Below are positions 50,373 through 59,060 of a DNA stretch of 64,000 nt, in pieces. A model generated the notes under the pieces. It was not told where the DNA came from, searched no databases, and worked only from the letters and a program-made list of their open reading frames with translations. The stretch is from Bacillus sp. es.034 (GTDB lineage Bacteria > Bacillota > Bacilli > Bacillales > Bacillaceae_B), in contig NZ_PDIY01000001.1 of the NCBI RefSeq assembly GCF_002563655.1, positions 4,332,501-4,396,500 on the forward strand, given 5' to 3'. How positions within the stretch are numbered: the first letter of the stretch is position 1; each line of letters opens with the position of its first letter. Both the position numbers and the translations under genes were made by a program.

Positions 50373-51503
50373 TCATGGTATAGCCTCTGTTAAATGTGCT
50401 TTTTTACAGGAAGGACAGAGGGAAACATCCTTTTTGATAAGAATAGAAAGAATTTCAATCTTGCTTAATCCTTCAAATAATGGTTTATACGTAGGGCTCT
50501 TCGTTAGCTTTCGACAGAGTTTCAGCTTGGTCTTTTTATTCCGGTTAGCCAAGAGGCCATAGTGTCTAATCTTCACAAATCCCTTCGGTAGAATATGCAT
50601 GAGAAAGCGACGGAGAAATTCTACACCCTTCAGGGTTACGGTCTTTTTTTGATTGTTACGTTTATAATCCTTCACTTGAATCGTGACCGATTGATCGTTG
50701 GCTGAGACAATACGATTATTAGAAATGGCAATTCGATGAGTGTAACGACCAAGGTACTCCATGACGGCGATAGGTCCTGAGAAGGTCCTTTTCATATAGC
50801 TATACCAATCTTTTTGGTAACACTCATCGATCAATGCTTGAAAAGACTTCGCATCTTGATACTTCTTGGACTCGTTAAAGAATCTCAATTGTTTCTGTTG
50901 ATAGTATTGTTTCAGGTAATAGAGATACTTTCCCCGAAACTTTTTAGACAGTACCTTCACTGGAATAAAGAATTTCTCACTTGAACGGCGCCACTGATTT
51001 CGATCATTTAGTCCACCGGCCAATACAACGGTATGGATGTGAGGGTGATAATGAAGGTTTTGCCCCCAGGTGTGTAAAACAGAGAAAAACCCAATCTGTG
51101 CTCCCAAGTACTTTTTATCACCTGCCAGTTCGGTTAGCGTTTCGGCGACAGCTTTGTACATTAAATCATAAAGGAGTTTCTGATTATGGTAGATCAACAT
51201 ATGTAGCTGTTCCGGCATCGTAAACACGACATGAAAATAAGGGGCATCGAGAATATCTTTTTTTCGTTGATCGACCCAAATATCCTTATTTACTCCCTGG
51301 CATAGGGTACAATGCCGATTTCGGCAGGAATTATACCGTACTAAGGAATGACTACAGGACTCACATTCGTAAGAATGTCCACCCATGGCGGCGGTCCGGC
51401 AGTTCATCATGTTTGTGGCTGCCTTTGCTTGTTCCATAGAGAGTTTATATGTTTCTTTGTAAGTCGGATAGAAGGTATGAAACAGTTCTTGAACCGTACT
51501 CAT
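50373..51503 (-). CDS. IS91-family Y2/HUH transposase, copy 3
   Basis: Identical 376-residue product to the gene at 12443, with HPHIH, YLGRY and the zinc-binding cysteines intact. Confidence 0.95.
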   Translation of the reverse strand: MSTVQELFHTFYPTYKETYKLSMEQAKAATNMMNCRTAAMGGHSYECESCSHSLVRYNSCRNRHCTLCQGVNKDIWVDQRKKDILDAPYFHVVFTMPEQLHMLIYHNQKLLYDLMYKAVAETLTELAGDKKYLGAQIGFFSVLHTWGQNLHYHPHIHTVVLAGGLNDRNQWRRSSEKFFIPVKVLSKKFRGKYLYYLKQYYQQKQLRFFNESKKYQDAKSFQALIDECYQKDWYSYMKRTFSGPIAVMEYLGRYTHRIAISNNRIVSANDQSVTIQVKDYKRNNQKKTVTLKGVEFLRRFLMHILPKGFVKIRHYGLLANRNKKTKLKLCRKLTKSPTYKPLFEGLSKIEILSILIKKDVSLCPSCKKAHLTEAIP

Positions 51504-52372
51504 CGTTGGTCTTTTCCCAGATTATCTAAAGGACTTTTAACGCCCATCAAACTTTTTGAGGTCATGTGTAAATAAGCAAGTGTCGTATTAAGGTTTTTAT
51601 GACCAAGCATCTGTTGAATGTATACAGGGTCAACCCCATCTTCCAAAGAATGAGTCGAAAAACAGTGTCTTAACGTATGAGACGAAATAGTAGTGTCCAA
51701 CTCTATCTTATCCCGCTGTTTAATGATGGTGTTTTTAATTGTTTTAATATGAATGTGTCCCGAGGAATTTTTACTACTAGGGAATAACCAATCGTCCGGT
51801 TTGAAGGGTCTCCCTTTGAAAGAAGCTTTGAAATACTCTCGAAGCACGATAAGTGCTGATTCTGATAGGATGGTATATCGGTTCGTATTATGCTTGGCAT
51901 CGTCAACCCGGATACTCATGGATTTACTACATATATCCTTGATCTTCAGTTGGGCGACTTCGCTTACGCGAAGCCCACTACTATAGATTAAATAGAAAAT
52001 GGCCTTATGCTTAATGTTTCGACAGGAGTTGATAAGTCTAAGGACATCTTCCCTAGGTGGAACGACAGGGAACTTTTTGATTCTTTTCATCCTGGGAAGT
52101 TTGTTTGGGTTCCATTCCTTTTCTAACACGTAAGTGTAGAAGAATTTAATCGAAGAAATGTAGTTGTTAATCGTCCCCGGGGTGAGTCCTTTCACTTGTT
52201 TCAGAAAAAGGATGTATTGTTGAATATCCTCTTCTGTTGTGTCAGAGATTTTTTTATTTTGCTTTTCCATAAACGAAACAAACGCCTTCATTCTCCGCCT
52301 ATAGGACTCCCTCGAGGATTCCGGTGTTCCTTTAAGTTCGAAGTAAAGTTCAATTTTCTGCTGATAATCCAC
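51500..52372 (-). CDS. IS-encoded tyrosine recombinase, copy 3
   Basis: Identical 290-residue product to the gene at 11574; GTG start, all catalytic residues present, overlaps the transposase start by four bases. Confidence 0.93.
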   Translation of the reverse strand: MDYQQKIELYFELKGTPESSRESYRRRMKAFVSFMEKQNKKISDTTEEDIQQYILFLKQVKGLTPGTINNYISSIKFFYTYVLEKEWNPNKLPRMKRIKKFPVVPPREDVLRLINSCRNIKHKAIFYLIYSSGLRVSEVAQLKIKDICSKSMSIRVDDAKHNTNRYTILSESALIVLREYFKASFKGRPFKPDDWLFPSSKNSSGHIHIKTIKNTIIKQRDKIELDTTISSHTLRHCFSTHSLEDGVDPVYIQQMLGHKNLNTTLAYLHMTSKSLMGVKSPLDNLGKDQR

Positions 52373-52632
52373 GTAAATAGCCTCCTAGAATAATAGATAA
52401 ATGGACATTCATCTACTCTATGGAGGTGGGCGATTTCTGGTAATAAGAATAAGGGTATACAAATATGAGGAATTCGATGATATAATAGGCATATGAAAAA
52501 GTATTTTCTTTCTAAGGATTGTTTGGTTTGGCGATTAAACAATACCACAAAAGAACATACTTTTTCATTTTTTTTGCCTTTTTTTAGTTGGAAGGAATCT
52601 TTTAAGCCATCGCGATAGCGATTTCGTTCTTC

Positions 52633-52690
52633 TCACCCTACTTTTCAGATGAACCGAGGGGAAAAAGTAGAGGCGGATCCGTCCCCACTT
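52633..52690. repeat. Right part of composite REP next to IS copy 3
   Basis: TCACCCTACTTTTCAGATGAACCGAGGGG ... GTAGAGGCGGATCCGTCCCCACTT: a diverged second arm with the GGATCCGTCCCC core. Together with 50055-50072 it was one element before insertion. The rest up to 52872 holds only the promoter region of the RsbR gene. Confidence 0.7.
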
Positions 52691-52872
52691 AACGGTCAAA
52701 AATAAGTGGCAAATCAGCCACATTACTTCACGAATCCCTTTGCAATTCCTACAAACAGCCCTTCTCCCGCGTCTGCCCCTCTCCCCCATCCCATACGTTC
52801 CCTTCCTACTTTCACCTTCCACTATGTTAAAATATAGTTGGAAATCATAGTGAAAGGAGAGCTGTTACGCAC

Positions 52873-53697
52873 ATGATCGATCAAGGCAGACAAACCTATA
52901 CGAAAGCAATCTGCGAAAAAGTATTGAGCCAGAAACAAGAGCTCATTGTACAAAAGGATAATTTACGGTCAAGCGAGTACCGAAACATAGAATCCAAGCT
53001 TCATAGCTGGCGTGAGGATATTATTGATATGTATGCAAAATCGATTGAGAGTGACCTGGACACGGCCTTCGAACAGTTGAAGGAGTGGGGGTCTGAAGCG
53101 GTCGATACACTCGTTAACTTCAATCTTCCTTTGGAAGTGGCCCTCGATGAAGTGAGGGATTATCGGAATTTAATCGGACAAATCATAAAAGAGGAAGCTT
53201 CAAAATTCGATATGTCATTTGATCAATTCTATGACCTGATCTCTGACTTTGATGCAGTGGTGGACAGGGCCGTACATTGGCTGACCATGTCGTATACAAG
53301 AAGATTTTATACATGGATCAACGCGGCAGAAGCGACAGCGCTCGAGTTATCCATCCCGGTCATCAAAATAACGAAACAAGTGGGAGTTCTCCCTTTAATC
53401 GGTGACATTGACACAGAAAGAGCACAGGAACTGATGGATAAAGCCCTTTCAAAAGGGAACGAATTAGCCCTGGAATACATGGTGATTGACCTATCCGGCG
53501 TTCCAATCATCGATACGATGGTAGCAGACCGCATCTTCAAGGTAGTGGATGCCCTATCCCTGATTGGAATCGAAACCATCCTATCCGGAATCAGACCCGA
53601 AATCGCCCAGACCATGACCAACCTTGGAATCGACTCTTCCAGGATCGCTGTAACCTCCAGCCTTCATATCGCTTTAGAAAATTTTTTAAAAGCATAG
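52873..53697 (+). CDS. RsbR-family stressosome protein (STAS domain), paralog 2
   Basis: A 274-residue RsbR paralog with an all-helical N-terminal sensory half (about 1-150) and a canonical STAS domain (about 160-272: IPVIKITKQVGVLPLIGDIDTERAQEL). The phosphorylation-site regions are YMVIDLSGVPIIDTMVADRI and ILSGIRPEIAQTM, where RsbRA has threonines and this protein has serines. It should join RsbS in the stressosome controlling sigma-B. The ATG at 52873 follows AAAGGAGAG. It stands alone, 240 bp from IS copy 3. Its STAS core is more typical than that of paralog 1 at 13901. Confidence 0.9.
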   Translation: MIDQGRQTYTKAICEKVLSQKQELIVQKDNLRSSEYRNIESKLHSWREDIIDMYAKSIESDLDTAFEQLKEWGSEAVDTLVNFNLPLEVALDEVRDYRNLIGQIIKEEASKFDMSFDQFYDLISDFDAVVDRAVHWLTMSYTRRFYTWINAAEATALELSIPVIKITKQVGVLPLIGDIDTERAQELMDKALSKGNELALEYMVIDLSGVPIIDTMVADRIFKVVDALSLIGIETILSGIRPEIAQTMTNLGIDSSRIAVTSSLHIALENFLKA

Positions 53698-53716
53698 GTA
53701 CGCTTATGGTCAACCT

Positions 53717-53760
53717 AAACAAGCCACGTGACCTGTTCCGTGGCTTGTTTAGCATGTTTT
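53717..53760 (+). terminator. Intrinsic terminator after RsbR paralog 2
   Basis: AAACAAGCCACG and CGTGGCTTGTTT form a 12-bp perfect stem with a ten-base loop, followed by T-rich sequence. Confidence 0.88.
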
Positions 53761-54211
53761 AACTCGTAGGTTTCTGCAAGATCATATCAATATGAGGAAT
53801 CCCATCATCCAGATAGGTTTCCGTTATCGCCCTGAATCCAAATGACCCATAGAACTCCCGCAAATATTCCTGAGCCTGGATCTTCACCGGTTGCTCCCCC
53901 CACTCACCGTGAATGAAAGCCAATCCTCTTTCCACCAGCTCGCTTGCGAACCCCCTCCGACGATGTTCCTCCTTCACAAGGACTCTCCCGATGGACGGCT
54001 CTTTGTATGATACACCTGCCGGCAAAAGTCTGGCATAAGCAACCACCTCACCGTTTTCTTCCTTATATAGATGATGGGCGTGCACATCTTTCCCATCGAC
54101 TTCCAGGTAGGCGCATTCCTGTTCCACGACAAAAACCTGGGTCCTTACTTGTAAAATTTCGTATAGCTCGTGGGTTGTTAGTTCATTAAAGCTCTTTACC
54201 TTCCAGCTCAT
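53759..54211 (-). CDS. ElaA-like GNAT acetyltransferase
   Basis: A 150-residue GNAT protein of the ElaA group: FNELTTHELYEILQVRTQVFVVEQECAYLEVDGKDVHAHHLY is its diagnostic N-terminus. The acetyl-CoA loop is IGRVLVKEEHRRRGFASELVERGL, and FYGSFGFRA closes it. The start at 54211 follows GAGGTG; the frame extends 16 codons further without support. Substrate unknown. Confidence 0.9.
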   Translation of the reverse strand: MSWKVKSFNELTTHELYEILQVRTQVFVVEQECAYLEVDGKDVHAHHLYKEENGEVVAYARLLPAGVSYKEPSIGRVLVKEEHRRRGFASELVERGLAFIHGEWGEQPVKIQAQEYLREFYGSFGFRAITETYLDDGIPHIDMILQKPTS

Positions 54212-54250
54212 GATATGGGACACCTCTGTTGTATTGTTTTGATCATTTGA

Positions 54251-54286
54251 GCGAGCCACCGGGACAGGCAGCTCGGCCCTTTTTTA
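54251..54286 (+). other. GC-rich hairpin with T-run
   Basis: CGAGC and GCTCG flank CACCGGGACAGGCA and are followed by six T. Resembles the GGGACAGG REP variants and a terminator, but no rightward gene ends here. The remaining intergenic DNA to 54475 contains a weak REP remnant (GGAAGCATTGGGACGGATC at 54299-54317) and the promoter region of the DUF3231 gene. Confidence 0.4.
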
Positions 54287-54475
54287 TAATTGTACCATGG
54301 AAGCATTGGGACGGATCTAGGATGGGACCTGGTCAGTCTTATAGAGGAGAATATATGGTTTTAGCTAGTTGTGAGAACCGTCTTCATGATTGAATACATT
54401 CGCTCCTCAGATTGTAATCATTAAACAAGATCCTTTGGGATAAACTATGCACGACCAATTACTGGAGGTATGTAA

Positions 54476-55486
54476 ATGGAAATCAACAATCACCACACTA
54501 AGATCAGTGCATCAGAACTCGCAAATCTTTGGACACAATATGTGAATGATAGCTTAGCACACTGTATGTTTCGTCATTTCCATCATTATGTTCAAGACCC
54601 GGATATTACTCAGTTGCTCCAATATGCCTTTGAACTTACAGAAAGACATCTTCAAAAGGCTGGAGACTTCCTAACAACAGAAGGGTATCCCATACCAAAA
54701 GGATTTACAGATGAGGATGTTACCGTTGATGCCCCTCCTTTATTTACAGATACCTATGTCATTGTATATTTACATATCATGGCTATTCACGGACTAACTA
54801 GATATGCTGGCGCATTAGGAAATGTCATTCGGGAAGATCAGAGGGAATATTTTATCGGGGTTATAAAGGAAACGTTGGAATTGTATGATAGGTCTACTAA
54901 AGTTCTTACACATAAAGGGATTATTGGCAAACCACCTACTTTTAACAATCACCAAAAAGTTGAGTTTATAAAGAAACAAAACTTCCTGACTGGTTGGTTA
55001 GGAAAACGCAGACCGATAAGTGCAGTAGAAATAAGCGGTACCTATCTGAATTTGCAGAAAACAATGGTGAAGACTGTCCTTGAATTAGGCTTCAGTCAAG
55101 TGGCTAAATCGAAAGAAGTCAGGAATTACATGGAACGGTCCAGGCAGCTATGTAATGACCACTACAAAGTATTATCTTCTATGTTAACGGAAGATAATTT
55201 ACATGTTCCCCAGACATTTGAGACGGAGGTGACTGATTCAACAACTCCTCCTTTTTCTGATAAACTGATGTTGTTTCATGTCACGGCATTACTCTCTTCT
55301 GCCATTGGGTATTACGGTGAGGCAATGTCTGTAAGCCAAAGAAGGGACCTGGCGGCGAGTTACGCTAAAATGATTGCAGAAATTGGACTGTTAGCTGAAG
55401 ACGGCATGAATCTCCTAATAGAAAAAGAGTGGATGGAACAGCCCCCTCTGGCAACAGATCATAGTGACTTGGCGAAAAACAAATGA
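54476..55486 (+). CDS. DUF3231 family protein (two ferritin-like halves)
   Basis: A 336-residue soluble protein of the Bacillus DUF3231 family, made of two homologous four-helix halves (about 8-165 and 178-330). Each half begins with E-L-A/G-x-x-W-x-x-Y-type residues and contains the pattern FTDTYVIVYLHIMAIHGLTRYAGAL or FSDKLMLFHVTALLSSAIGYYGEAM. The fold is ferritin-like; no metal ligands are obvious, and the function is unknown (spore or stress roles have been suggested). The ATG follows TGGAGG. The membrane protein gene starts nine bases later. Confidence 0.9.
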   Translation: MEINNHHTKISASELANLWTQYVNDSLAHCMFRHFHHYVQDPDITQLLQYAFELTERHLQKAGDFLTTEGYPIPKGFTDEDVTVDAPPLFTDTYVIVYLHIMAIHGLTRYAGALGNVIREDQREYFIGVIKETLELYDRSTKVLTHKGIIGKPPTFNNHQKVEFIKKQNFLTGWLGKRRPISAVEISGTYLNLQKTMVKTVLELGFSQVAKSKEVRNYMERSRQLCNDHYKVLSSMLTEDNLHVPQTFETEVTDSTTPPFSDKLMLFHVTALLSSAIGYYGEAMSVSQRRDLAASYAKMIAEIGLLAEDGMNLLIEKEWMEQPPLATDHSDLAKNK

Positions 55487-55495
55487 TGGATAGAG

Positions 55496-55963
55496 ATGAA
55501 AAAAAAAGATAAAATCATTGAGAGTATATTATGGAGTATAGCCCTGCCTGGATTTTCACAATTATTAAATGGACGGCTTGTCAAAGGAATTCTCTTTATT
55601 GGATTGGAATTTGTGATTAACGTAATGGCCAACTTTAATGAAATCATCCGCTTGAGTTTCATTGGAAATATAGAGGATGCAGTATCACATACCAATTATC
55701 AGTGGCTTATGTTTTATCCCTGTTTATACTTCTTCGCGATGTGGGATGCCTTTAAAGACGCAGGTGGAGGAGAAAAACCTTACTCTTATCTTCCATTCGT
55801 CAGTTCCGCATTACTTGTAACAGTCGGAATAATGTACTCAGCACAAGCGAAAATCTTCGGAATACTATTGGGATCAGTATGGTTTCCCATGTTCTGCGTC
55901 ATTCCTGGATTAATAATTGGATTTACTTTAAAAATACTATTAAACAAAGCAAAGATAGATTGA
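55496..55963 (+). CDS. Membrane protein, single-unit relative of the 25489-26277 gene
   Basis: A 155-residue protein with about four membrane helices. Its first 90 residues (IIESILWSIALPGFSQLLNGRLVKGILFIGLEFVINVMANFNEIIRLSFIGNIEDAVSHTNYQWLMFYPCLYFFAMWDAFKD) are one copy of the unit that occurs twice in the protein at 25489. After it come two more hydrophobic segments. The start codon is ATG at 55496 with a weak GATAGAG. Probably cotranscribed with DUF3231. Function unknown. Confidence 0.75.
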   Translation: MKKKDKIIESILWSIALPGFSQLLNGRLVKGILFIGLEFVINVMANFNEIIRLSFIGNIEDAVSHTNYQWLMFYPCLYFFAMWDAFKDAGGGEKPYSYLPFVSSALLVTVGIMYSAQAKIFGILLGSVWFPMFCVIPGLIIGFTLKILLNKAKID

Positions 55964-55964
55964 G

Positions 55965-55996
55965 CAGGAAGCATGGGGACGGTTCTCCTGCTTCCT
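55965..55996. repeat. REP hairpin between convergent genes
   Basis: CAGGAAGCATGGGGACGGTTCTCCTGCTTCCT, bracketed by the stop codons of the membrane protein gene and of the deacetylase gene (TAG at its right edge). Confidence 0.88.
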
Positions 55997-56702
55997 AGTT
56001 ACCCTTCAATTCCTGAAGCTCATTAACCGTGACAAATGTATATCCTTGTTCTGACAATGACTGAATGATTCCTTCAAGGGCTTTCATTTCCTCACCCGTT
56101 TCGTCATACATGGCATGTAGTAAAATAATGGAACCCGGTGCGATATTGTCGTTCACATATTCAATTTTATCATCAGCATCCGCATAAAACGTATCCGGTT
56201 CGATATTCCACATAATGGTGTCTCGATTATGCTTGGATAAATAATAAGGCAGGCCTACAATCTTTTTCCCGTTCGGCGGCCGAAAGTCAATTTCTCCTGT
56301 ATAACCCGCTTCTCGAATGAGATCGTCCGTTTTTTCGATTTCTTCTTTAATGAACGAAGGTGATTTCAAAATCATTCGATGATGAGTATACGTATGATTT
56401 CCGATTTGATGCCCTTCTTCTACTAGTTTCTCCGCCTCTTCAGGATTCTCTTCCATTTCATTCCCGATCAGAAAGAAAGTCGCCTTGATATCATACTTCT
56501 TTAACAATGCGGTGATGTCATCCACATTCTCAGTTGGGCCGTCATCAAACGTTAAAGCAACCACTTTTTGATCGGTTTCCACTTTTTCTGTCAGCCCTCC
56601 GAATAATTGAAACGTTCTTGCATTCATCAATTTAAACGTGCCGAATAATAAGAAGAAAATGATTAAAATGGCCGTGAGAATAAATAGGATTTTCTTTTTC
56701 AT
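55995..56702 (-). CDS. Membrane-anchored polysaccharide deacetylase (NodB domain)
   Basis: A 235-residue protein: one N-terminal membrane anchor (residues 4-24), then a NodB carbohydrate-esterase family 4 domain (about 45-230). Motif 1 is TFDDGP (catalytic Asp), motif 2 HTYTHHRM (metal histidines), motif 3 FRPPNG and motif 5 ILLHAMYDET. It deacetylates N-acetylated glycans, most likely peptidoglycan or another cell-wall polymer, at the outer face. It resembles the small Bacillus deacetylases of the PdaA/YxkH class. Monocistronic. Confidence 0.9.
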   Translation of the reverse strand: MKKKILFILTAILIIFFLLFGTFKLMNARTFQLFGGLTEKVETDQKVVALTFDDGPTENVDDITALLKKYDIKATFFLIGNEMEENPEEAEKLVEEGHQIGNHTYTHHRMILKSPSFIKEEIEKTDDLIREAGYTGEIDFRPPNGKKIVGLPYYLSKHNRDTIMWNIEPDTFYADADDKIEYVNDNIAPGSIILLHAMYDETGEEMKALEGIIQSLSEQGYTFVTVNELQELKGN

Positions 56703-56800
56703 CCGTTGTCGATTCCCCTTTTTAATTTTGTTACTGCAGTTTCAAACTCGCCTCTTTTAGTGTAAGTGAATTTCTTCGTAATCTCTATATTATATTTTAG

Positions 56801-56860
56801 GAAAGCATGGGGGCGGTTCTCATGCTTCTTTTTTGAGCAAAGCGAGCAGCAGAACCGTCA
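56801..56860. repeat. REP element, last one in the window
   Basis: GAAAGCATGGGGGCGGTTCTCATGCTTCTTTTTT then GAGCAGCAGAACCGTCA. No further copies occur within the 57-64 kb sugar-acid operon. Confidence 0.82.
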
Positions 56861-56865
56861 TAAAA

Positions 56866-56902
56866 ACAAAAAAAGCCTCACTCCCAAACTTGGAGTGAAG
56901 CT
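56866..56902 (-). terminator. Terminator of the sugar-acid operon
   Basis: Leftward hairpin GCTTCACTCC / GGGAGTGAGGC followed by seven T, 14 bases after the cupin stop codon. Confidence 0.88.
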
Positions 56903-56916
56903 CAACTACCTTATCC

Positions 56917-57192
56917 CTACAGCAAGTCCTTCCGAATCGGCGAGAACATATCCAGAATCACACATTCCTCGAGTACCTTCACCCGATGCTGGATGCTCGA
57001 TGGGATATACTGCGTATCCCCTTGATTCAGGATTCTTTTTTCTCCATCGACCTCGAATTCCACTTGCCCTTTTTCAATGAAACTTAATTGTTCTTCCGGA
57101 TGCTGGTCGATATCGCCGACGAATCCTTCCGCCAGTTCCACCTTTACGAGCATCATGGAGCCTTCACTGCTTAACACTTCTCTTTTCACCAT
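56917..57192 (-). CDS. Small cupin protein (KdgF-like)
   Basis: A 91-residue single-domain cupin. Motif 1 is DQHPEEQLSFIEKGQVEF and motif 2 GDTQYIPSSIQHRV, with His and Glu metal ligands. In uronate pathways a cupin of this size (KdgF) speeds ring opening of unsaturated uronic acid monomers; that role is plausible here because of the surrounding KDG kinase and aldolase genes but is inference. Last gene of the operon, 36 bases after dctM. Confidence 0.82.
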   Translation of the reverse strand: MVKREVLSSEGSMMLVKVELAEGFVGDIDQHPEEQLSFIEKGQVEFEVDGEKRILNQGDTQYIPSSIQHRVKVLEECVILDMFSPIRKDLL

Positions 57193-57228
57193 TGCGATCC
57201 ACTCTCCTTTTTATATCTAAGCAGCTCA

Positions 57229-58518
57229 TCAGAATAAGCTTGGGTTAATTAATTTCGGAAGATAAAATGCCACTTCCGGTAAAAATGCGACGAACAATAA
57301 GACGACGAGGACAATCAATATATATGGCATGACAGCTGAGAAGGATTTCTCGATGCTGAGTTTGCCTATTTTCGCTGCCAGCAACAGACATAACCCGTAA
57401 GGAGGGGTGACGAGTCCGATTGCGAGCGTCATGACCACGATCAGTCCTAAATGCACCGGCTCCATTCCGAATAGATTGGCCGTCGGCAGGATGACCGGTA
57501 CGAATAGGATCATGGCCGGAATCGCGTCCATGAACGTACCGACGAACAGGAAGAATGCAATGATGATCAAGATGAAGACCCATTCTGTCCCAACGTTGTT
57601 CACGAAGAATTCCTGTGCTTTTACCGATAATTGATAATAGCTCATCAACTCACCCAGTGCACTTGCAGCCGCAAGGGCAAACAGTGACAGCGAGCTTAGT
57701 GCCAGTGTATCTTTGATGATTTTTGGAAGGTCCGATAGTTTCAATGTTTTATAGAAAAACATACAGATTAGTAACGTGTATAAGCACGCAACGGCTGCGG
57801 CTTCCGTCGGGGTGAAGAACCCTGAGATGATTCCCCCGATAATGATGATCGGCGTGACCAGAGCAGGCACCGTTTCATACACCAGTTTGAAGAATTCACT
57901 GAATGTCGCCCGTTTCGATCTTGGATATCCCTTTTTCAACGCCATGATATAAATGAAGAGCATCATACCAAGCCCGATTAGGACACCGGGAACGATTCCA
58001 CCAAGGAACAACGCTCCAACAGAAGCATTCGTCAAGCCGGCGAAGATGATCATCGGGATACTCGGCGGGATGATGACGCCGATCGTGGAGGAAGCTGCCG
58101 TCACACCGACTGCCGTTTCGGTATCGTATCCCTGCTTTTTCATGTTCGGGATCAGGATTTTCCCGACACCGGCTGTATCAGCCTGTGCTGCTCCCGACAC
58201 TCCTGCAAAAATCATCGAGACCAGGATGTTCGCATGAGCAAGGCCACCCCTGATATGACCGACCATCGTCAACGACAGATCGATCAGCTTTTGTGAAATC
58301 TTTCCGTGGTTCATCAGGTTGGCAGCCAGGATGAATAACGGCACTGCCAGCAGGACGAACGAGTCTATCCCGTTCAGCATCTTCATCGGAACCGTTACTT
58401 CCGGAATATAAGGAACCGTGAAAATACCAAGAAGGGCAATGATGCCGATGACAAAGGCAATCGGTACGCCGATCAGCATCAAAATGAGAAATAAACCAAC
58501 CAATCCTATACCAATCAT
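57229..58518 (-). CDS. TRAP transporter large permease DctM
   Basis: A 429-residue DctM protein with about 12 helices; the transport subunit of a Na+-dependent TRAP system. Family motifs include the opening GIPIAFVIGI and the GVSGAAQADTAGVGKILIPNM and ASSTIGVIIPPSIPMIIFAG regions, and LGLIVVMTLAIGLVTPPYG near the C-terminus. Overlaps dctQ by four bases (ATGA). Confidence 0.94.
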   Translation of the reverse strand: MIGIGLVGLFLILMLIGVPIAFVIGIIALLGIFTVPYIPEVTVPMKMLNGIDSFVLLAVPLFILAANLMNHGKISQKLIDLSLTMVGHIRGGLAHANILVSMIFAGVSGAAQADTAGVGKILIPNMKKQGYDTETAVGVTAASSTIGVIIPPSIPMIIFAGLTNASVGALFLGGIVPGVLIGLGMMLFIYIMALKKGYPRSKRATFSEFFKLVYETVPALVTPIIIIGGIISGFFTPTEAAAVACLYTLLICMFFYKTLKLSDLPKIIKDTLALSSLSLFALAAASALGELMSYYQLSVKAQEFFVNNVGTEWVFILIIIAFFLFVGTFMDAIPAMILFVPVILPTANLFGMEPVHLGLIVVMTLAIGLVTPPYGLCLLLAAKIGKLSIEKSFSAVMPYILIVLVVLLFVAFLPEVAFYLPKLINPSLF

Positions 58519-58991
58519 GCCTGTGCCCCCCTTCCTTTAAGCGCTTTGATATTGGTGACTAAATGACTTCCGGAGTAGATCATCATGGTCGCCCCCATGA
58601 TGGGGATGGAAATCCATACATATCCCATCTTCAATTCAGGGATCGAGGTCCAATTGTAGTTCCAGAAGTTCTGTACGGTTTCAACCCCATAGTAGAAAAG
58701 AGCAAATGAGAACAATAAAATAACCGCATCAATCACAATCAGTAATGACACTTTCGACTTCCCTTGAAGCTTCCCGATAAGGAAGTCAAAGCTGAAATGT
58801 TCCCTTTTGCTCACCATGACGGATGCCCCCATAAAGACCGACCAAATGAACGAATAGTTGGCCACCTCTTCTGTCCAAATGACAGATATACCAAGATGTC
58901 TGGTGACGATTTGAACCATGATGGCTGCAAAAAAGATAAGTAAGAATATAGCACCGATGGTCATCTGAATTTTTTCAAGAGCCTTAATCAT
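58515..58991 (-). CDS. TRAP transporter small permease DctQ
   Basis: A 158-residue DctQ protein with four helices: MVQIVTRHLGISVIWTEEVANYSFIWSVFMGASVMVSKREHFSFDFL is the family pattern (TEE, R-E-H). It bridges the binding protein and DctM. Placed between dctP and dctM in the standard P-Q-M order. Confidence 0.93.
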   Translation of the reverse strand: MIKALEKIQMTIGAIFLLIFFAAIMVQIVTRHLGISVIWTEEVANYSFIWSVFMGASVMVSKREHFSFDFLIGKLQGKSKVSLLIVIDAVILLFSFALFYYGVETVQNFWNYNWTSIPELKMGYVWISIPIMGATMMIYSGSHLVTNIKALKGRGAQA

Positions 58992-59018
58992 TATGATCGT
59001 CTTCCCCCTTTCACAAGT

Positions 59019-59048
59019 AAAGGGAAGAACAGATCAGCTCTTCCCTTT
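59019..59048 (-). promoter_or_regulatory. Intercistronic hairpin between dctP and dctQ
   Basis: AAAGGGAAGA and TCTTCCCTTT form a 10-bp stem in the only long gap (69 bp) of the operon, directly after the binding-protein gene. Such stems often stabilise or partly terminate binding-protein mRNA so that more binding protein than permease is made; that role is inference. Confidence 0.6.
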
Positions 59049-59060
59049 TAACGAGCGTGT

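Larger units (their letters stand above)
50073..52632 (-). mobile_element. IS91-like element, copy 3 (2,560 bp, inverted)
   Basis: Reverse-complement copy of the elements at 11314 and 42982, with the same length and ends. Its origin end (50073) abuts GTTC of a REP core, and its other end is followed by TCACCCTACTTTT. It lies 29 bp upstream of the add promoter and reads towards it, so read-through could affect add. Confidence 0.93.

Noticed and set aside
52565-52822. An 85-codon frame on the minus strand between IS copy 3 and the RsbR gene
   Set aside because: It spans the IS end and a REP remnant and has no ribosome binding site or family match.
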